From Sphingomonadales bacterium (GTDB taxonomy: Bacteria; Pseudomonadota; Alphaproteobacteria; Sphingomonadales; Sphingomonadaceae): a stretch of 33,099 nucleotides of DNA. Positions 15,585 to 22,690 of this stretch are shown here, one piece after another (positions within the stretch are counted from its first letter, which is position 1; each line of letters begins with the position of its first letter). Under the pieces are notes generated by a model, which was not told the DNA's origin, did not search any database, and saw only the letters and a list, made by a program, of their open reading frames with translations. The translations under genes and the position numbers were made by a program. Location: the NCBI GenBank assembly GCA_004292705.1, contig RDXA01000335.1, positions 1 to 33,099 on the forward strand. The letters are read 5' to 3'.

Positions 15585-17384
15585 GCCTCGGCCCGCAGCA
15601 TCCTGCTTTGGGTCGCGGCACCGACAGGATTGCGCATTATCGACCCGCTCGCTCTCAGCCCCTATGTCGATCCAGCAACTTCCCCGCCGCCGACTTCGTC
15701 GGGGCGCGCGCGGCGCTGGCTGGTGCTCTATCCGCGGGCGGTTCCGCTGGTGATTTTCCTCGCGCTTACCGCGATCACGGCCCTCAGTGTCTTTGCGATC
15801 GAAAGCAACGCGCGTGCCCGTGAAGGCGCTGTCATGCGCGAATATGCGCAAAGCGTTGCGGCAGCGCTGGACCGCAGCGGCAGCGGCTTCACCTCCTATC
15901 TCAGGGCGGGGGCCGCACTGTTCGCCAGTGTCGAGGAGGTGAACCCTGAGACCTTCGACAGCTTCGTGCGCGCCCTTAAGCTCAACACCGAATATTCGGG
16001 TGCGGAGGGGATTGGATGGATTCCGGTGATCGAAGCGCGCGATCTGGGCAGCTTTCTCGCACAGACGCGCGCCCGCCAGCCAGCCTATCCCGATATCTTT
16101 CCCAAGCCCGCCAGCACCACCAGCCGTGTGGCGCCGGTGGCGATGTTTGCCCCCGAGACCGCGCTCAACCGCCGCGCGCTCGGCTATGACATGTATTCCG
16201 ATGCGGCACGCGCAGCGGCCATGGCCGAGGCGGAATTGACGCTGCGCCCGGCGGCCTCGGGCCGGATCGTGCTGCGACAGGAAACCAGCGGCACCGCGCC
16301 CGCCTTTGCCATCTACATGCCGGTGTTCCGCATGAGCGGGACGGGGGACGGCTCCGACGAGCGGCGGCTGGCCGGTTTCGTCTACACGCCGTTCCGCGCG
16401 CGTGAGTTCCTTGACGCGGCGATCGACCGGCAGGGGCAAGGTCGCTTCGGCGTGCGGCTGTACGATGGCGAGGTTTCGACCGGGCACCTGCTGGTCGCGG
16501 ACAGCATCGCCGATTCCGCCAAGCAAACGGTGCAGCAGGAAGTCACCATTGCCGACCGCAAGCTGATGCTGGTGATCGAAAGCGCCAATGTGCAGGTGCT
16601 TTCCCCGCTGTCGATGGTGACCCTGATCTTCGGCCTCGCGCTGGCAAGTCTGCTCATGCTGCTCGCCCGGCTGCTCACCCAGCAGGCCTTCGAGGATCAG
16701 GAGCGGCTCGCATTCTTCGAGGAACAGCACTCGATCCGCAATTCGCTGACCCGCGAGCTCAATCACAGGGTCAAGAACACGCTGGCGAACGTGCTGTCGA
16801 TCCTCTCGCTGACCCGCCGCCGGGCGAGCGGGCTGGATGACTTCGCCGACAGTCTGGAAGGCCGCATCCGCGCGCTTTCGGCGACGCATGACCTGCTCAC
16901 CGTGACCGACTGGGGCACGACCCCGATCCGCGCGGTGATCGAGGCAGAATTGCAGCACTTCCGTGTGGCGCTGGGCGACGCGATCCTGCTGGAAGGGCCG
17001 GAGCTGGAACTCGCCCCCAACGATGCGCTGTCCTTTGGCCTTGCGGTGCATGAACTTGCGACCAATGCCGCCAAATATGGCGCGCTCAGCGTGGCGGGCG
17101 GCAAGGTCATGATCCGCTGGCAGCGCGGGGAAGACCAGACCGGGGAGACCGGCTGGGCCGAGGTTGAATGGCAGGAAGTCGGCGGACCGCCGGTAGCGAG
17201 CGAGCGCCGCCGGGGCTTCGGCACCGAGCTGATCGAGAAGGTCGTGGCGCACGAGTTGCGCCAGCCGGTCACACTCGATTTCGCGCCCACCGGAGTCCGC
17301 TGCGTGCTTCGGGTGCCGGTGCGCCGCCCGGCCGATTTCCGGATCCGCGAAAAGGAAAGCGAGCGGCGGGTGCTGAAGCCCTAG
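15564..17384 (+). CDS. CHASE-domain HWE-family sensor histidine kinase, probable PhyR kinase
   Basis: Seen, counting from the ATG at 15564 (606 aa): TM1 at about residues 59-79, a periplasmic CHASE-type sensor domain with FVRALKLNTEYSGAEGIGWIPV and two further conserved blocks, TM2 at about 348-372, then the phosphoacceptor box TRELNHRVKNTLANV with His401. The N-box is HELATNAAKYGALS (Asn501), and VEWQEVGGPPV plus RRGFGTELI mark the HWE subfamily. Known: HWE/HisKA_2 kinases encoded beside phyR phosphorylate PhyR. The start is uncertain: this ATG lies on the nepR promoter and lacks a good SD; in-frame TTG codons at 15429 and 15630 are alternatives. All keep the domains intact. The signal sensed is unknown. 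Confidence 0.85.
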   Translation: MRYLFGSASARSILLWVAAPTGLRIIDPLALSPYVDPATSPPPTSSGRARRWLVLYPRAVPLVIFLALTAITALSVFAIESNARAREGAVMREYAQSVAAALDRSGSGFTSYLRAGAALFASVEEVNPETFDSFVRALKLNTEYSGAEGIGWIPVIEARDLGSFLAQTRARQPAYPDIFPKPASTTSRVAPVAMFAPETALNRRALGYDMYSDAARAAAMAEAELTLRPAASGRIVLRQETSGTAPAFAIYMPVFRMSGTGDGSDERRLAGFVYTPFRAREFLDAAIDRQGQGRFGVRLYDGEVSTGHLLVADSIADSAKQTVQQEVTIADRKLMLVIESANVQVLSPLSMVTLIFGLALASLLMLLARLLTQQAFEDQERLAFFEEQHSIRNSLTRELNHRVKNTLANVLSILSLTRRRASGLDDFADSLEGRIRALSATHDLLTVTDWGTTPIRAVIEAELQHFRVALGDAILLEGPELELAPNDALSFGLAVHELATNAAKYGALSVAGGKVMIRWQRGEDQTGETGWAEVEWQEVGGPPVASERRRGFGTELIEKVVAHELRQPVTLDFAPTGVRCVLRVPVRRPADFRIREKESERRVLKP

Positions 17385-17403
17385 GGTTCCCGATCCACCA
17401 CAT

Positions 17404-17496
17404 CCGTTCGTCCTGAACTTGTCGAAGGGCCGCACTTTCGCCCGCAACGCAGCCAGAAGTGGAGGGACAGTCCTTCGTCAAGCTCAGGACGAACGG
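17404..17496. repeat. REP-type inverted repeat pair between convergent genes
   Basis: Seen: a 27-nt element at 17404-17430, starting CCGTTCGTCCTGAACTTG, and its reverse complement at 17470-17496, matching at 24 of 27 positions and separated by 39 nt. The core TTCGTCCTGA-CTTGTCGAAGG is a dispersed repeat common in Sphingomonadales (recalled, not searched). Lying between the stops of the kinase and phyR, the large hairpin it would form could end transcription from both sides. Confidence 0.75.
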
Positions 17497-17505
17497 GGAT
17501 TGTGC

Positions 17506-18297
17506 TTAACCCAAAGGCTTTGTCGATCCGAAGAACAGAGCCTGACTGATCGCAGCGCGCACGGTCGCCTCCTGAAAGGGTTTGGTGACGAGATAGGTCG
17601 GCTCGGGCCGGTCACCGGTCAGCAGGCGTTCGGGATAGGCGGTGATGAAGATCACCGGCATCGTGCCAACGCTCAGGATATCGTCGACCGCGTCCAGCCC
17701 GGATGACCCGTCGGCGAGCTGGATGTCGGCCAGCACCAGCCCCGGCATCGCTTCGGCCACTGCCGCGCGCGCCTGTGTGCGGGTCGCCGCGGTGCCGCTG
17801 ACCGCATGGCCGAGGCCGGTGACGAGGTCTTCCAGCTGCATCGCGATCAGCGGCTCGTCCTCGATGATCAACACCGAGGTGGTCTGCTCGCGCTCGATCT
17901 CGGCGACGGCTTCGGCAACGAGGGCTGCGACCTCCTCGGCGCTACGCCCCAGGATGGCAGCGGCTTCGGCCGTCGTGAAATCCTCAAGGGTGGTCAGCAG
18001 CAGCGCCTGACGGGCCGGCGGCGTGATCGCACCAAGCCGGACCTGCGCACCGGCTTCATGCTCGCTGGTGGCCGACCCGGTGGCTGCCGGACCGGAGGCG
18101 CTCGCCCAGATTTTGCTAAAAGCGCGGTAGAGCGGCACCCGCCCACCCGCCAGCGAGGCTGCGAGTGCCTCGTCAGCCAGCACCGCTTCGAGCATCTCGC
18201 GGACAAAGGCATCGCCGCTCGCCTGCGATCCGGTGAGCGCGCGGGCATAGCGGCGCAGGAAAGGCAGGTTGGCCGCAATCTGGCTTCCGAGAGACAT
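17506..18297 (-). CDS. phyR: General stress response regulator PhyR (anti-anti-sigma)
   Basis: Seen: 263 aa with an N-terminal sigma-like domain (about 1-135: FLRRYARALTGSQASGDAFVREMLEAVL, then a sigma4-like helical part ending AEAVAEIEREQ) and a C-terminal receiver (about 140-258). The receiver has the acidic cluster IIEDEP (Glu146, Asp147, Glu148), phosphoacceptor Asp191 in LADIQL, and Lys239 in VTKPF. AGGTGA precedes the ATG. Known role: phosphorylation exposes the sigma-like domain, which captures NepR and frees EcfG. It is convergent with the adjacent HWE kinase, its likely phosphodonor, and has its own EcfG-like promoter about 40 nt upstream. Confidence 0.95.
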   Translation of the reverse strand: MSLGSQIAANLPFLRRYARALTGSQASGDAFVREMLEAVLADEALAASLAGGRVPLYRAFSKIWASASGPAATGSATSEHEAGAQVRLGAITPPARQALLLTTLEDFTTAEAAAILGRSAEEVAALVAEAVAEIEREQTTSVLIIEDEPLIAMQLEDLVTGLGHAVSGTAATRTQARAAVAEAMPGLVLADIQLADGSSGLDAVDDILSVGTMPVIFITAYPERLLTGDRPEPTYLVTKPFQEATVRAAISQALFFGSTKPLG

Positions 18298-18338
18298 GAA
18301 TCACCTTTCGCTGGTCTGGATAAACACCCGGATATGCA

Positions 18339-18363
18339 ATCGCCGAGGGGCCATAGCGGTTCC
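18339..18363 (-). promoter_or_regulatory. Probable EcfG-type promoter of phyR
   Basis: Seen on the minus strand: GGAAC (18363-18359), 16-nt spacer, CGAT (18342-18339). The -35 is perfect and the -10 matches CGTT at three of four positions. Predicted start near 18332, about 35 nt before the phyR ATG, a sensible leader length. phyR genes are commonly autoactivated through EcfG. Confidence 0.6.
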
Positions 18364-18397
18364 CCAGCCCGACGTCGCCTCTATCCGACAGAGATAT

Positions 18398-18415
18398 GAA
18401 AAAATTGATTTTTTC
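18398..18415. repeat. A/T-rich palindrome between divergent stress promoters
   Basis: Seen: perfect 8-nt arms GAAAAAAT and ATTTTTTC with a TG centre, inside an A/T-rich island (about 18390-18447) that also holds AAAAAAATTTT. This contrasts with the GC-rich surroundings. It lies between the phyR promoter and the sRNA promoter and may act as an UP-like element or a protein-binding site; neither is proven. Confidence 0.5.
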
Positions 18416-18454
18416 TTCCGGTTTCCGTAAGGGCAAAAAAATTTTCAGGGGCCG

Positions 18455-18479
18455 GGAACCGCGCGCAAAGCCAATCATT
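18455..18479 (+). promoter_or_regulatory. EcfG-like promoter of the putative sRNA
   Basis: Seen on the plus strand: GGAAC (18455-18459), 16-nt spacer, CATT (18476-18479). The -35 and spacer match the EcfG consensus exactly and the -10 differs at one of four bases. The predicted start near 18486 falls just before the first stem of the sRNA. No plus-strand protein gene lies downstream before the terminator. Confidence 0.6.
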
Positions 18480-18485
18480 ATCTCC

Positions 18486-18575
18486 CTGTCACCGCCGAGA
18501 CCCCCCTCCCGTCCAAGCGGCTGGTGATACGATCCCGAAAGGCCTCTGCTCGTTCGCGTGCAGAGGCCTTTTTTG
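18486..18575 (+). ncRNA. GsrN-like general stress response small RNA (candidate)
   Basis: Seen: about 90 nt from the EcfG-like promoter to an intrinsic terminator. The 5' hairpin pairs TCACCGCCG (18489-18497) with CGGC plus GGTGA (18518-18527, one bulged T) and displays a 20-nt loop (18498-18517) containing CCCCCCTCCC. A short linker leads to the terminator stem. No open reading frame with an SD fits inside. Known: Caulobacter GsrN is a SigT/EcfG-dependent sRNA of about 100 nt with an exposed C-rich 5' loop that pairs with target mRNAs such as katG, and relatives lie near GSR loci. Position, promoter, C-rich loop and terminator all agree here. Assignment as a GsrN homologue is inference; the exact 5' end is estimated. 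Confidence 0.7.
18538..18574 (+). terminator. Strong intrinsic terminator of the putative sRNA
   Basis: Seen: perfect 12-bp stem AAAGGCCTCTGC (18538-18549) and GCAGAGGCCTTT (18560-18571), with an inner CG-TTCG-CG mini-hairpin in the loop, and a run of six T (18569-18574) on the plus strand. On the minus strand only TTT follows, so the orientation favours plus-strand transcripts. There is no plus-strand protein gene upstream to be terminated, which argues for an sRNA. It may also end transcription of the convergent gene at 18627. Confidence 0.88.
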
Positions 18576-18626
18576 TTGGTGCTGCCCGTTTTGGCAGGGA
18601 TCGGCATGCCGGGCCAGCGCGGCCGA

Positions 18627-19802
18627 TCACCCCAACATCCGCTCGTAGATCACATATTCGCGGTTGATCTTGCTCTGGATCGTATCGGCAATGGCGACCA
18701 TCCCCTGATTGTCTTCGAGGATCCAGCCGATCTCGCCGCGCATGGACTGGTATCTGGTGTTGGCCTCCACCCGGATCGTCTCGATCATCATGAAGGCGAG
18801 CTGGCTGGCAAGGCGGCTGTTGTGCAGTTCCTTCAGCACCCCCATCAGCGGCACCCGCATCCCCGCCCCCTTGGGGTGCCTCAGCCAGCGCAGCATCGTG
18901 ATCCAGCCGAACGGGAACAGCTTGCCTCTGATCTTCGCCAACGCGTCGTTCAAGTCGGGGAAGGTCAGCATGAAGGCGACCGGCCGCCCGTCGACCTCGG
19001 CGATCATGTTGAGCTCTTCCTTGATGATCGGGCGCAGCTTCTGGCCCGCATAGGCGACCTCTGCCGGGCTGAACGGTACGAAACCCCAGTTGTCCGACCA
19101 TGCATCGTTGAGGATGCCGAGGATTGTCGCCACTTCCGCGTCCCAATCGGCCTTGCGCACCCGCCGGACGTTGATCCGCGCGTTCTTGTGGCCCGATTGC
19201 ACGATCCGCTGGACCAGTGGCGGGAAGGGCTTCGAGATGTCGAGATCATAGGTGTAGAGCGTCTTGGCGCGTGCGAAGCCGGCAGCCTCGATCCACCCCG
19301 CATAATGCGCCGGGTGGTGACCCATCATCACCATCGGCGCATGGTCTTGCCCGCGGACGAGCAGCCCGGGTTCCTCCCAGACCGACAGCGAGATCGGCCC
19401 GAGCACGCGCGTCATCCCTTCGCCCGCCAGCCACGCCTCGGCCGCGGCCAGCAGCGCGCGCGCGGTCCCCTCGTCCTCGGCATCGAAATAGCCGAAAAAG
19501 CCGGTGCCGGGGCCAAAACCCTGGTCAGCCGGCATGGCCAGCGCCAACTCGTCGATATGCGCCGCGATGCGCCCCACCGGCGTCCCGCCGCGCCGGGCGA
19601 TGAACAGCCGCACCCGGGCGTGGCCGAAAAACGGGTTCTTGTCCGGATCGACCAGTTCGATCTGCTCAGCCCGGATCTGTGGTACGAAATGCGGCAAGCG
19701 GTCGGAAAAAGCGCGGCCGAGATCGACAAAAGCCGCGCGGCCCCGCTTGTCGGTGACCGGCTCGATCCTTATTTCTGCCTCGCGGCCTGCAACATCCGTC
19801 AC
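18627..19802 (-). CDS. GNAT-like protein of unknown function, about 390 aa
   Basis: Seen: 391 aa from a GTG at 19802 with GAGGA six nt upstream. Blocks that look conserved include FVPQIRAEQIELVDPDKNPFF, GRIAAHIDE, VLGPISLSVWEEPGLLV and GWITMLRWLRHPKGAGMRVPLMGV, ending YVIYERMLG. No signal peptide or membrane segment is seen. Known: proteins of this type are common in Alphaproteobacteria, annotated variously as N-acetyltransferase or, doubtfully, dATP pyrophosphohydrolase; the C-terminal half fits a GNAT fold (VAFMLTFPDLN as a central strand). The reaction is unknown. The gene is convergent with the sRNA and divergent from the desaturase, 142 nt away. Confidence 0.8.
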   Translation of the reverse strand: MTDVAGREAEIRIEPVTDKRGRAAFVDLGRAFSDRLPHFVPQIRAEQIELVDPDKNPFFGHARVRLFIARRGGTPVGRIAAHIDELALAMPADQGFGPGTGFFGYFDAEDEGTARALLAAAEAWLAGEGMTRVLGPISLSVWEEPGLLVRGQDHAPMVMMGHHPAHYAGWIEAAGFARAKTLYTYDLDISKPFPPLVQRIVQSGHKNARINVRRVRKADWDAEVATILGILNDAWSDNWGFVPFSPAEVAYAGQKLRPIIKEELNMIAEVDGRPVAFMLTFPDLNDALAKIRGKLFPFGWITMLRWLRHPKGAGMRVPLMGVLKELHNSRLASQLAFMMIETIRVEANTRYQSMRGEIGWILEDNQGMVAIADTIQSKINREYVIYERMLG

Positions 19803-19944
19803 GCCCGATCCTCGTTTTGCATCACGTCACCGTGTCTGTGTCGCGCCCGCGCCCGTCGCGCAAGGCTGTCGATCACTGTCACCAACAACGCGCGTTTGGC
19901 TTGGCCGGTGATTTCGGCTAGGGCGGGCGCAGGATTACGCCGAA

Positions 19945-21045
19945 ATGATCATGCACCAGACCCTCGATCCTGCCCGCCCTCAGCCGCGCGCGCCTGCGCC
20001 GCGGGCAAGCCGCGTGCAATTCATGGCGGCAGATGACAAGGCGATGCTGCGCGCCGCGCGTGACTTGACCAAGGGACTGGGCGAAGCGAAGCCCGGCATC
20101 TACTGGCCCGACATGCTGATATCGGCCGGTCTGGGCTATGCCGGGATTGCCGTGGCAATCCTTTCGCAGACCCTGATCGTGCAGCTGGCCGCCGGGCTGG
20201 TCGGTGCGCTGGCGCTTTATCGTGCGGTGATGTTCATCCACGAGCTGACCCACATCCACCGTGATGCCCTGCCCGGCTTCCGCACCGCCTGGAACCTGCT
20301 GGTCGGCATTCCGCTGCTGATGCCAAGCTTCATGTATGAAGGCGTGCACACCATCCATCACAAGCGCACGCAATATGGCACGGTGGAAGATCCGGAATAT
20401 CTGCCGCTCGCGCTGATGAAGCCGTGGAGCCTGCCGCTGTTTGTGGCTGTCGCGCTGTTCGCGCCGGTGGCGCTGCTGGTGCGTTCCGGGGTGCTCTATC
20501 CGCTCGGGCTGATGATCCCGGCAATCCGGACCATCACATGGGAACGCTTTTCGGCGCTGTCGATCAACCCTGAATTCCGTCGCAAGCCGCCCGAAGGCGA
20601 TTTTGCCGGCCGCGTGCGCTGGCAGGAAGCCGGAGCGAGCCTGTGGGCCCTAGCGGTCATCGCCAGTGTGTTCTTCGTGGGGTGGAAGCCGCTTGCCATC
20701 GCGCTGGCCGTGCTGTCGCTGACGGCAGTGCTCAACCAGCTGCGCACCCTTGTCGCGCACCTGTGGGAGAATGAAGGCGAGCCGATGACGGTGACGGCGC
20801 AGTTCCTCGACAGCGTCAATGTGCCCCCGCCGGGGCTTGCGGCGGAAATCTGGGCGCCGGTAGGGCTGCGCTATCACGCACTGCACCACCTGATGCCGTC
20901 GATGCCCTATCACGACCTCCCCGAAGCCCACCGCAGGCTCGCGCGCGAGCTGGGCACGGGTTCGACCTATGAGGGCGCGAACCACCCCGGGATGCTGGTG
21001 CTGGTCGGGCGGATTGCCAAGAGCACGATGAGGCGGCGGGCTTAG
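19945..21045 (+). CDS. Membrane fatty acid desaturase
   Basis: Seen: 366 aa with three histidine boxes: H99-E-L-T-H103-I-H105, H135-T-I-H138-H139 and H311-A-L-H314-H315 (followed by MPSMPYH). Four or more hydrophobic segments surround them. These eight or more His residues bind the di-iron centre of the FA_desaturase family. Known: such enzymes insert double bonds into acyl lipids or hydroxylate related hydrophobic substrates in the inner membrane; the regiochemistry cannot be told. The ATG at 19945 is followed by another in-frame ATG at 19951, and the SD is weak for both. It is convergent with the GNAT gene, 15 nt between stops, without a terminator hairpin. Confidence 0.88.
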   Translation: MIMHQTLDPARPQPRAPAPRASRVQFMAADDKAMLRAARDLTKGLGEAKPGIYWPDMLISAGLGYAGIAVAILSQTLIVQLAAGLVGALALYRAVMFIHELTHIHRDALPGFRTAWNLLVGIPLLMPSFMYEGVHTIHHKRTQYGTVEDPEYLPLALMKPWSLPLFVAVALFAPVALLVRSGVLYPLGLMIPAIRTITWERFSALSINPEFRRKPPEGDFAGRVRWQEAGASLWALAVIASVFFVGWKPLAIALAVLSLTAVLNQLRTLVAHLWENEGEPMTVTAQFLDSVNVPPPGLAAEIWAPVGLRYHALHHLMPSMPYHDLPEAHRRLARELGTGSTYEGANHPGMLVLVGRIAKSTMRRRA

Positions 21046-21060
21046 ACCCCACAGCGTCTT

Positions 21061-21576
21061 TCAATCCAGAAAGCAGATCATCGCGCAGCGCCGGTCTGCG
21101 GGCAGTCCGTCATCGACCTCGTTTGCCAGTTCTCCCGCCAGCCGCAGGTGGGCATCAAGCGCGGTGACCTCATCGAAGCCGAGCCGCGCATAGAACGGGC
21201 CGTTCCACGCCAGATCGCGGAAAGTGGTCAGCGTCAGCGCCTTGAAGCCGGTGTTGCGCGCATCAATCTGCGCCGCGCGCACCAACCCCGCCCCGATCCC
21301 GCGCCGCTGGAAGGCAGGGACGACGTCCATCTCCCAGATGTGGAGTTCCCGCCGGAACGGCTCGGCCACCAGAAACCCTGCCATCGCCTCACCGACATGG
21401 GCGACAAGGCTATGGCCCTTGCGGATCAGGCGGGCGAAATCGGCCTCGGAGCGGCTGCGCGCCGGGTCGATGGAAGGCTCGCCAGCAAAGGCCGCCGCTG
21501 CCGCGCTCTCGATGGCGGGCATGGCGGCGGCATCGTCCGGCCGCGCGAGCCGAAGCGACCATGCGCCGCGGCTCAT
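21061..21576 (-). CDS. GNAT-family N-acetyltransferase
   Basis: Seen: 171 aa from the ATG at 21576, beginning MSRGAWSLRLARPDDAAAM. The acetyl-CoA-binding motif is VVPAFQRRGIGAGLVRAA (Q/RxxGxG/A), followed by LTTFRDLAWNGPFYARLGF at the C-terminal fold edge. The frame remains open upstream inside lptG, but the domain begins at this ATG, which overlaps the lptG TGA (ATGA). It is therefore the last gene of the lptFG operon. The substrate is unknown; relatives act on small amines or amino acids. Confidence 0.88.
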   Translation of the reverse strand: MSRGAWSLRLARPDDAAAMPAIESAAAAAFAGEPSIDPARSRSEADFARLIRKGHSLVAHVGEAMAGFLVAEPFRRELHIWEMDVVPAFQRRGIGAGLVRAAQIDARNTGFKALTLTTFRDLAWNGPFYARLGFDEVTALDAHLRLAGELANEVDDGLPADRRCAMICFLD

Positions 21577-22682
21577 TCCTCCGTCCGGATCAGCACCGTC
21601 TCGCCCAGCAGCAGGAACAGGAAGAACGGCGCCCACGCCGCCAGGAAAGGCGGATAGCCGCCGAAGCTGCCCATCGCCAGCGCGGCATTGTCGACCACGA
21701 AGTAGGCAAAGCCCAGTGCCATCCCGATGATCGCCCGCACAAACAGCTGCCCCGAACGGGCAAGACCGAAGGCGGCGATCGAGCCCAAGAGCGGCATCAG
21801 CAGAGCCGAAAGGGGGCCGGAAAGTCGGTGCCACCACTTGGCGCGCATCTCGTCGGTGTTGCGCCCGGCGGCGTCATAGGCCGCAATGCTCTCGCCCAGC
21901 TCCCAGAAGCTCTGCGCATCGACATTGACCGATTGCAGCATGATCCGTTCGGGCGAGAGGTTCTGGCCCACCACCAGCGCTGCCGGACGCTCGGTGATCG
22001 CGCCCGCGACATCGAACCGGACCGGGCTTTCCAGCCGCCAGCCTGGGGCAGCGAAGGTCGCCCGCGGGCTGCGGATCTGCTCGCGGATGATCCCCCCGGA
22101 CGCGCGGGCATACCAGGTGACCCCGGTCAGCACGATGGCCTTGCCCGTGCCGGTCAGCGTTGTCGCGGTGAGGATGTTGTTGCCATCGGTGAGGTAGATA
22201 TTGGCGCGCACCCCGCCCGCGCTGTCCGCCGCCTCCGGGATCGGCCCATACTCCGCCGCCTGCCAGGCACCGAGCGTGGCATTGGCCCGCGTGACGATCC
22301 GTTCGTTGACGCCGAAGCTCACCAGCGACACCAGCGCGGCGGTCAGCAGCAAGGGCGCGAGCACCTGATGCGCCGACAGGCCGGCCGCCTTCATCGCCAC
22401 CACCTCGCTGTTCTGGTTCAACGTCACCAGCGTGATCAGTGTCGCCAGCAGTACCGAATAGGGCAGGAAGCGTGCGGCAAGTTGCGGCGTGCGCAGCGCG
22501 GCATAGTGCAGGATCTCGGCCTGCCCATTGCCCGGTGCCGCAAGGATATCACCCGTCTCGGCCAGCAGATCGAGCGCCAGCAGAACCAGCACCAGCATGA
22601 CAAGCACCGCGAGGATGCGCACCACGAACAACTTGGCGAGATACAGCGTCAACGTGCGCGAAGGGAAAAAGTCGAGCTGCAT
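21573..22682 (-). CDS. lptG: LPS export ABC transporter permease LptG
   Basis: Seen: 369 aa from the ATG at 22682 (MQLDFFPSRTLTLYLAKLFVV), with three N-terminal membrane segments, a large periplasmic beta-jellyroll domain (about residues 130-270) and three C-terminal membrane segments ending LFLLLGETVLIRTEE. NQNSEVVAMKAAGLS is the conserved cytoplasmic coupling-helix region that contacts the ATPase LptB. Known role: with LptF and LptB2 it extracts LPS from the inner membrane. The upstream open frame overlapping lptF is shadow. It starts 8 nt after the lptF stop and is coupled to the following GNAT gene. Confidence 0.93.
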   Translation of the reverse strand: MQLDFFPSRTLTLYLAKLFVVRILAVLVMLVLVLLALDLLAETGDILAAPGNGQAEILHYAALRTPQLAARFLPYSVLLATLITLVTLNQNSEVVAMKAAGLSAHQVLAPLLLTAALVSLVSFGVNERIVTRANATLGAWQAAEYGPIPEAADSAGGVRANIYLTDGNNILTATTLTGTGKAIVLTGVTWYARASGGIIREQIRSPRATFAAPGWRLESPVRFDVAGAITERPAALVVGQNLSPERIMLQSVNVDAQSFWELGESIAAYDAAGRNTDEMRAKWWHRLSGPLSALLMPLLGSIAAFGLARSGQLFVRAIIGMALGFAYFVVDNAALAMGSFGGYPPFLAAWAPFFLFLLLGETVLIRTEE

Positions 22683-22690
22683 CGCTGGGC

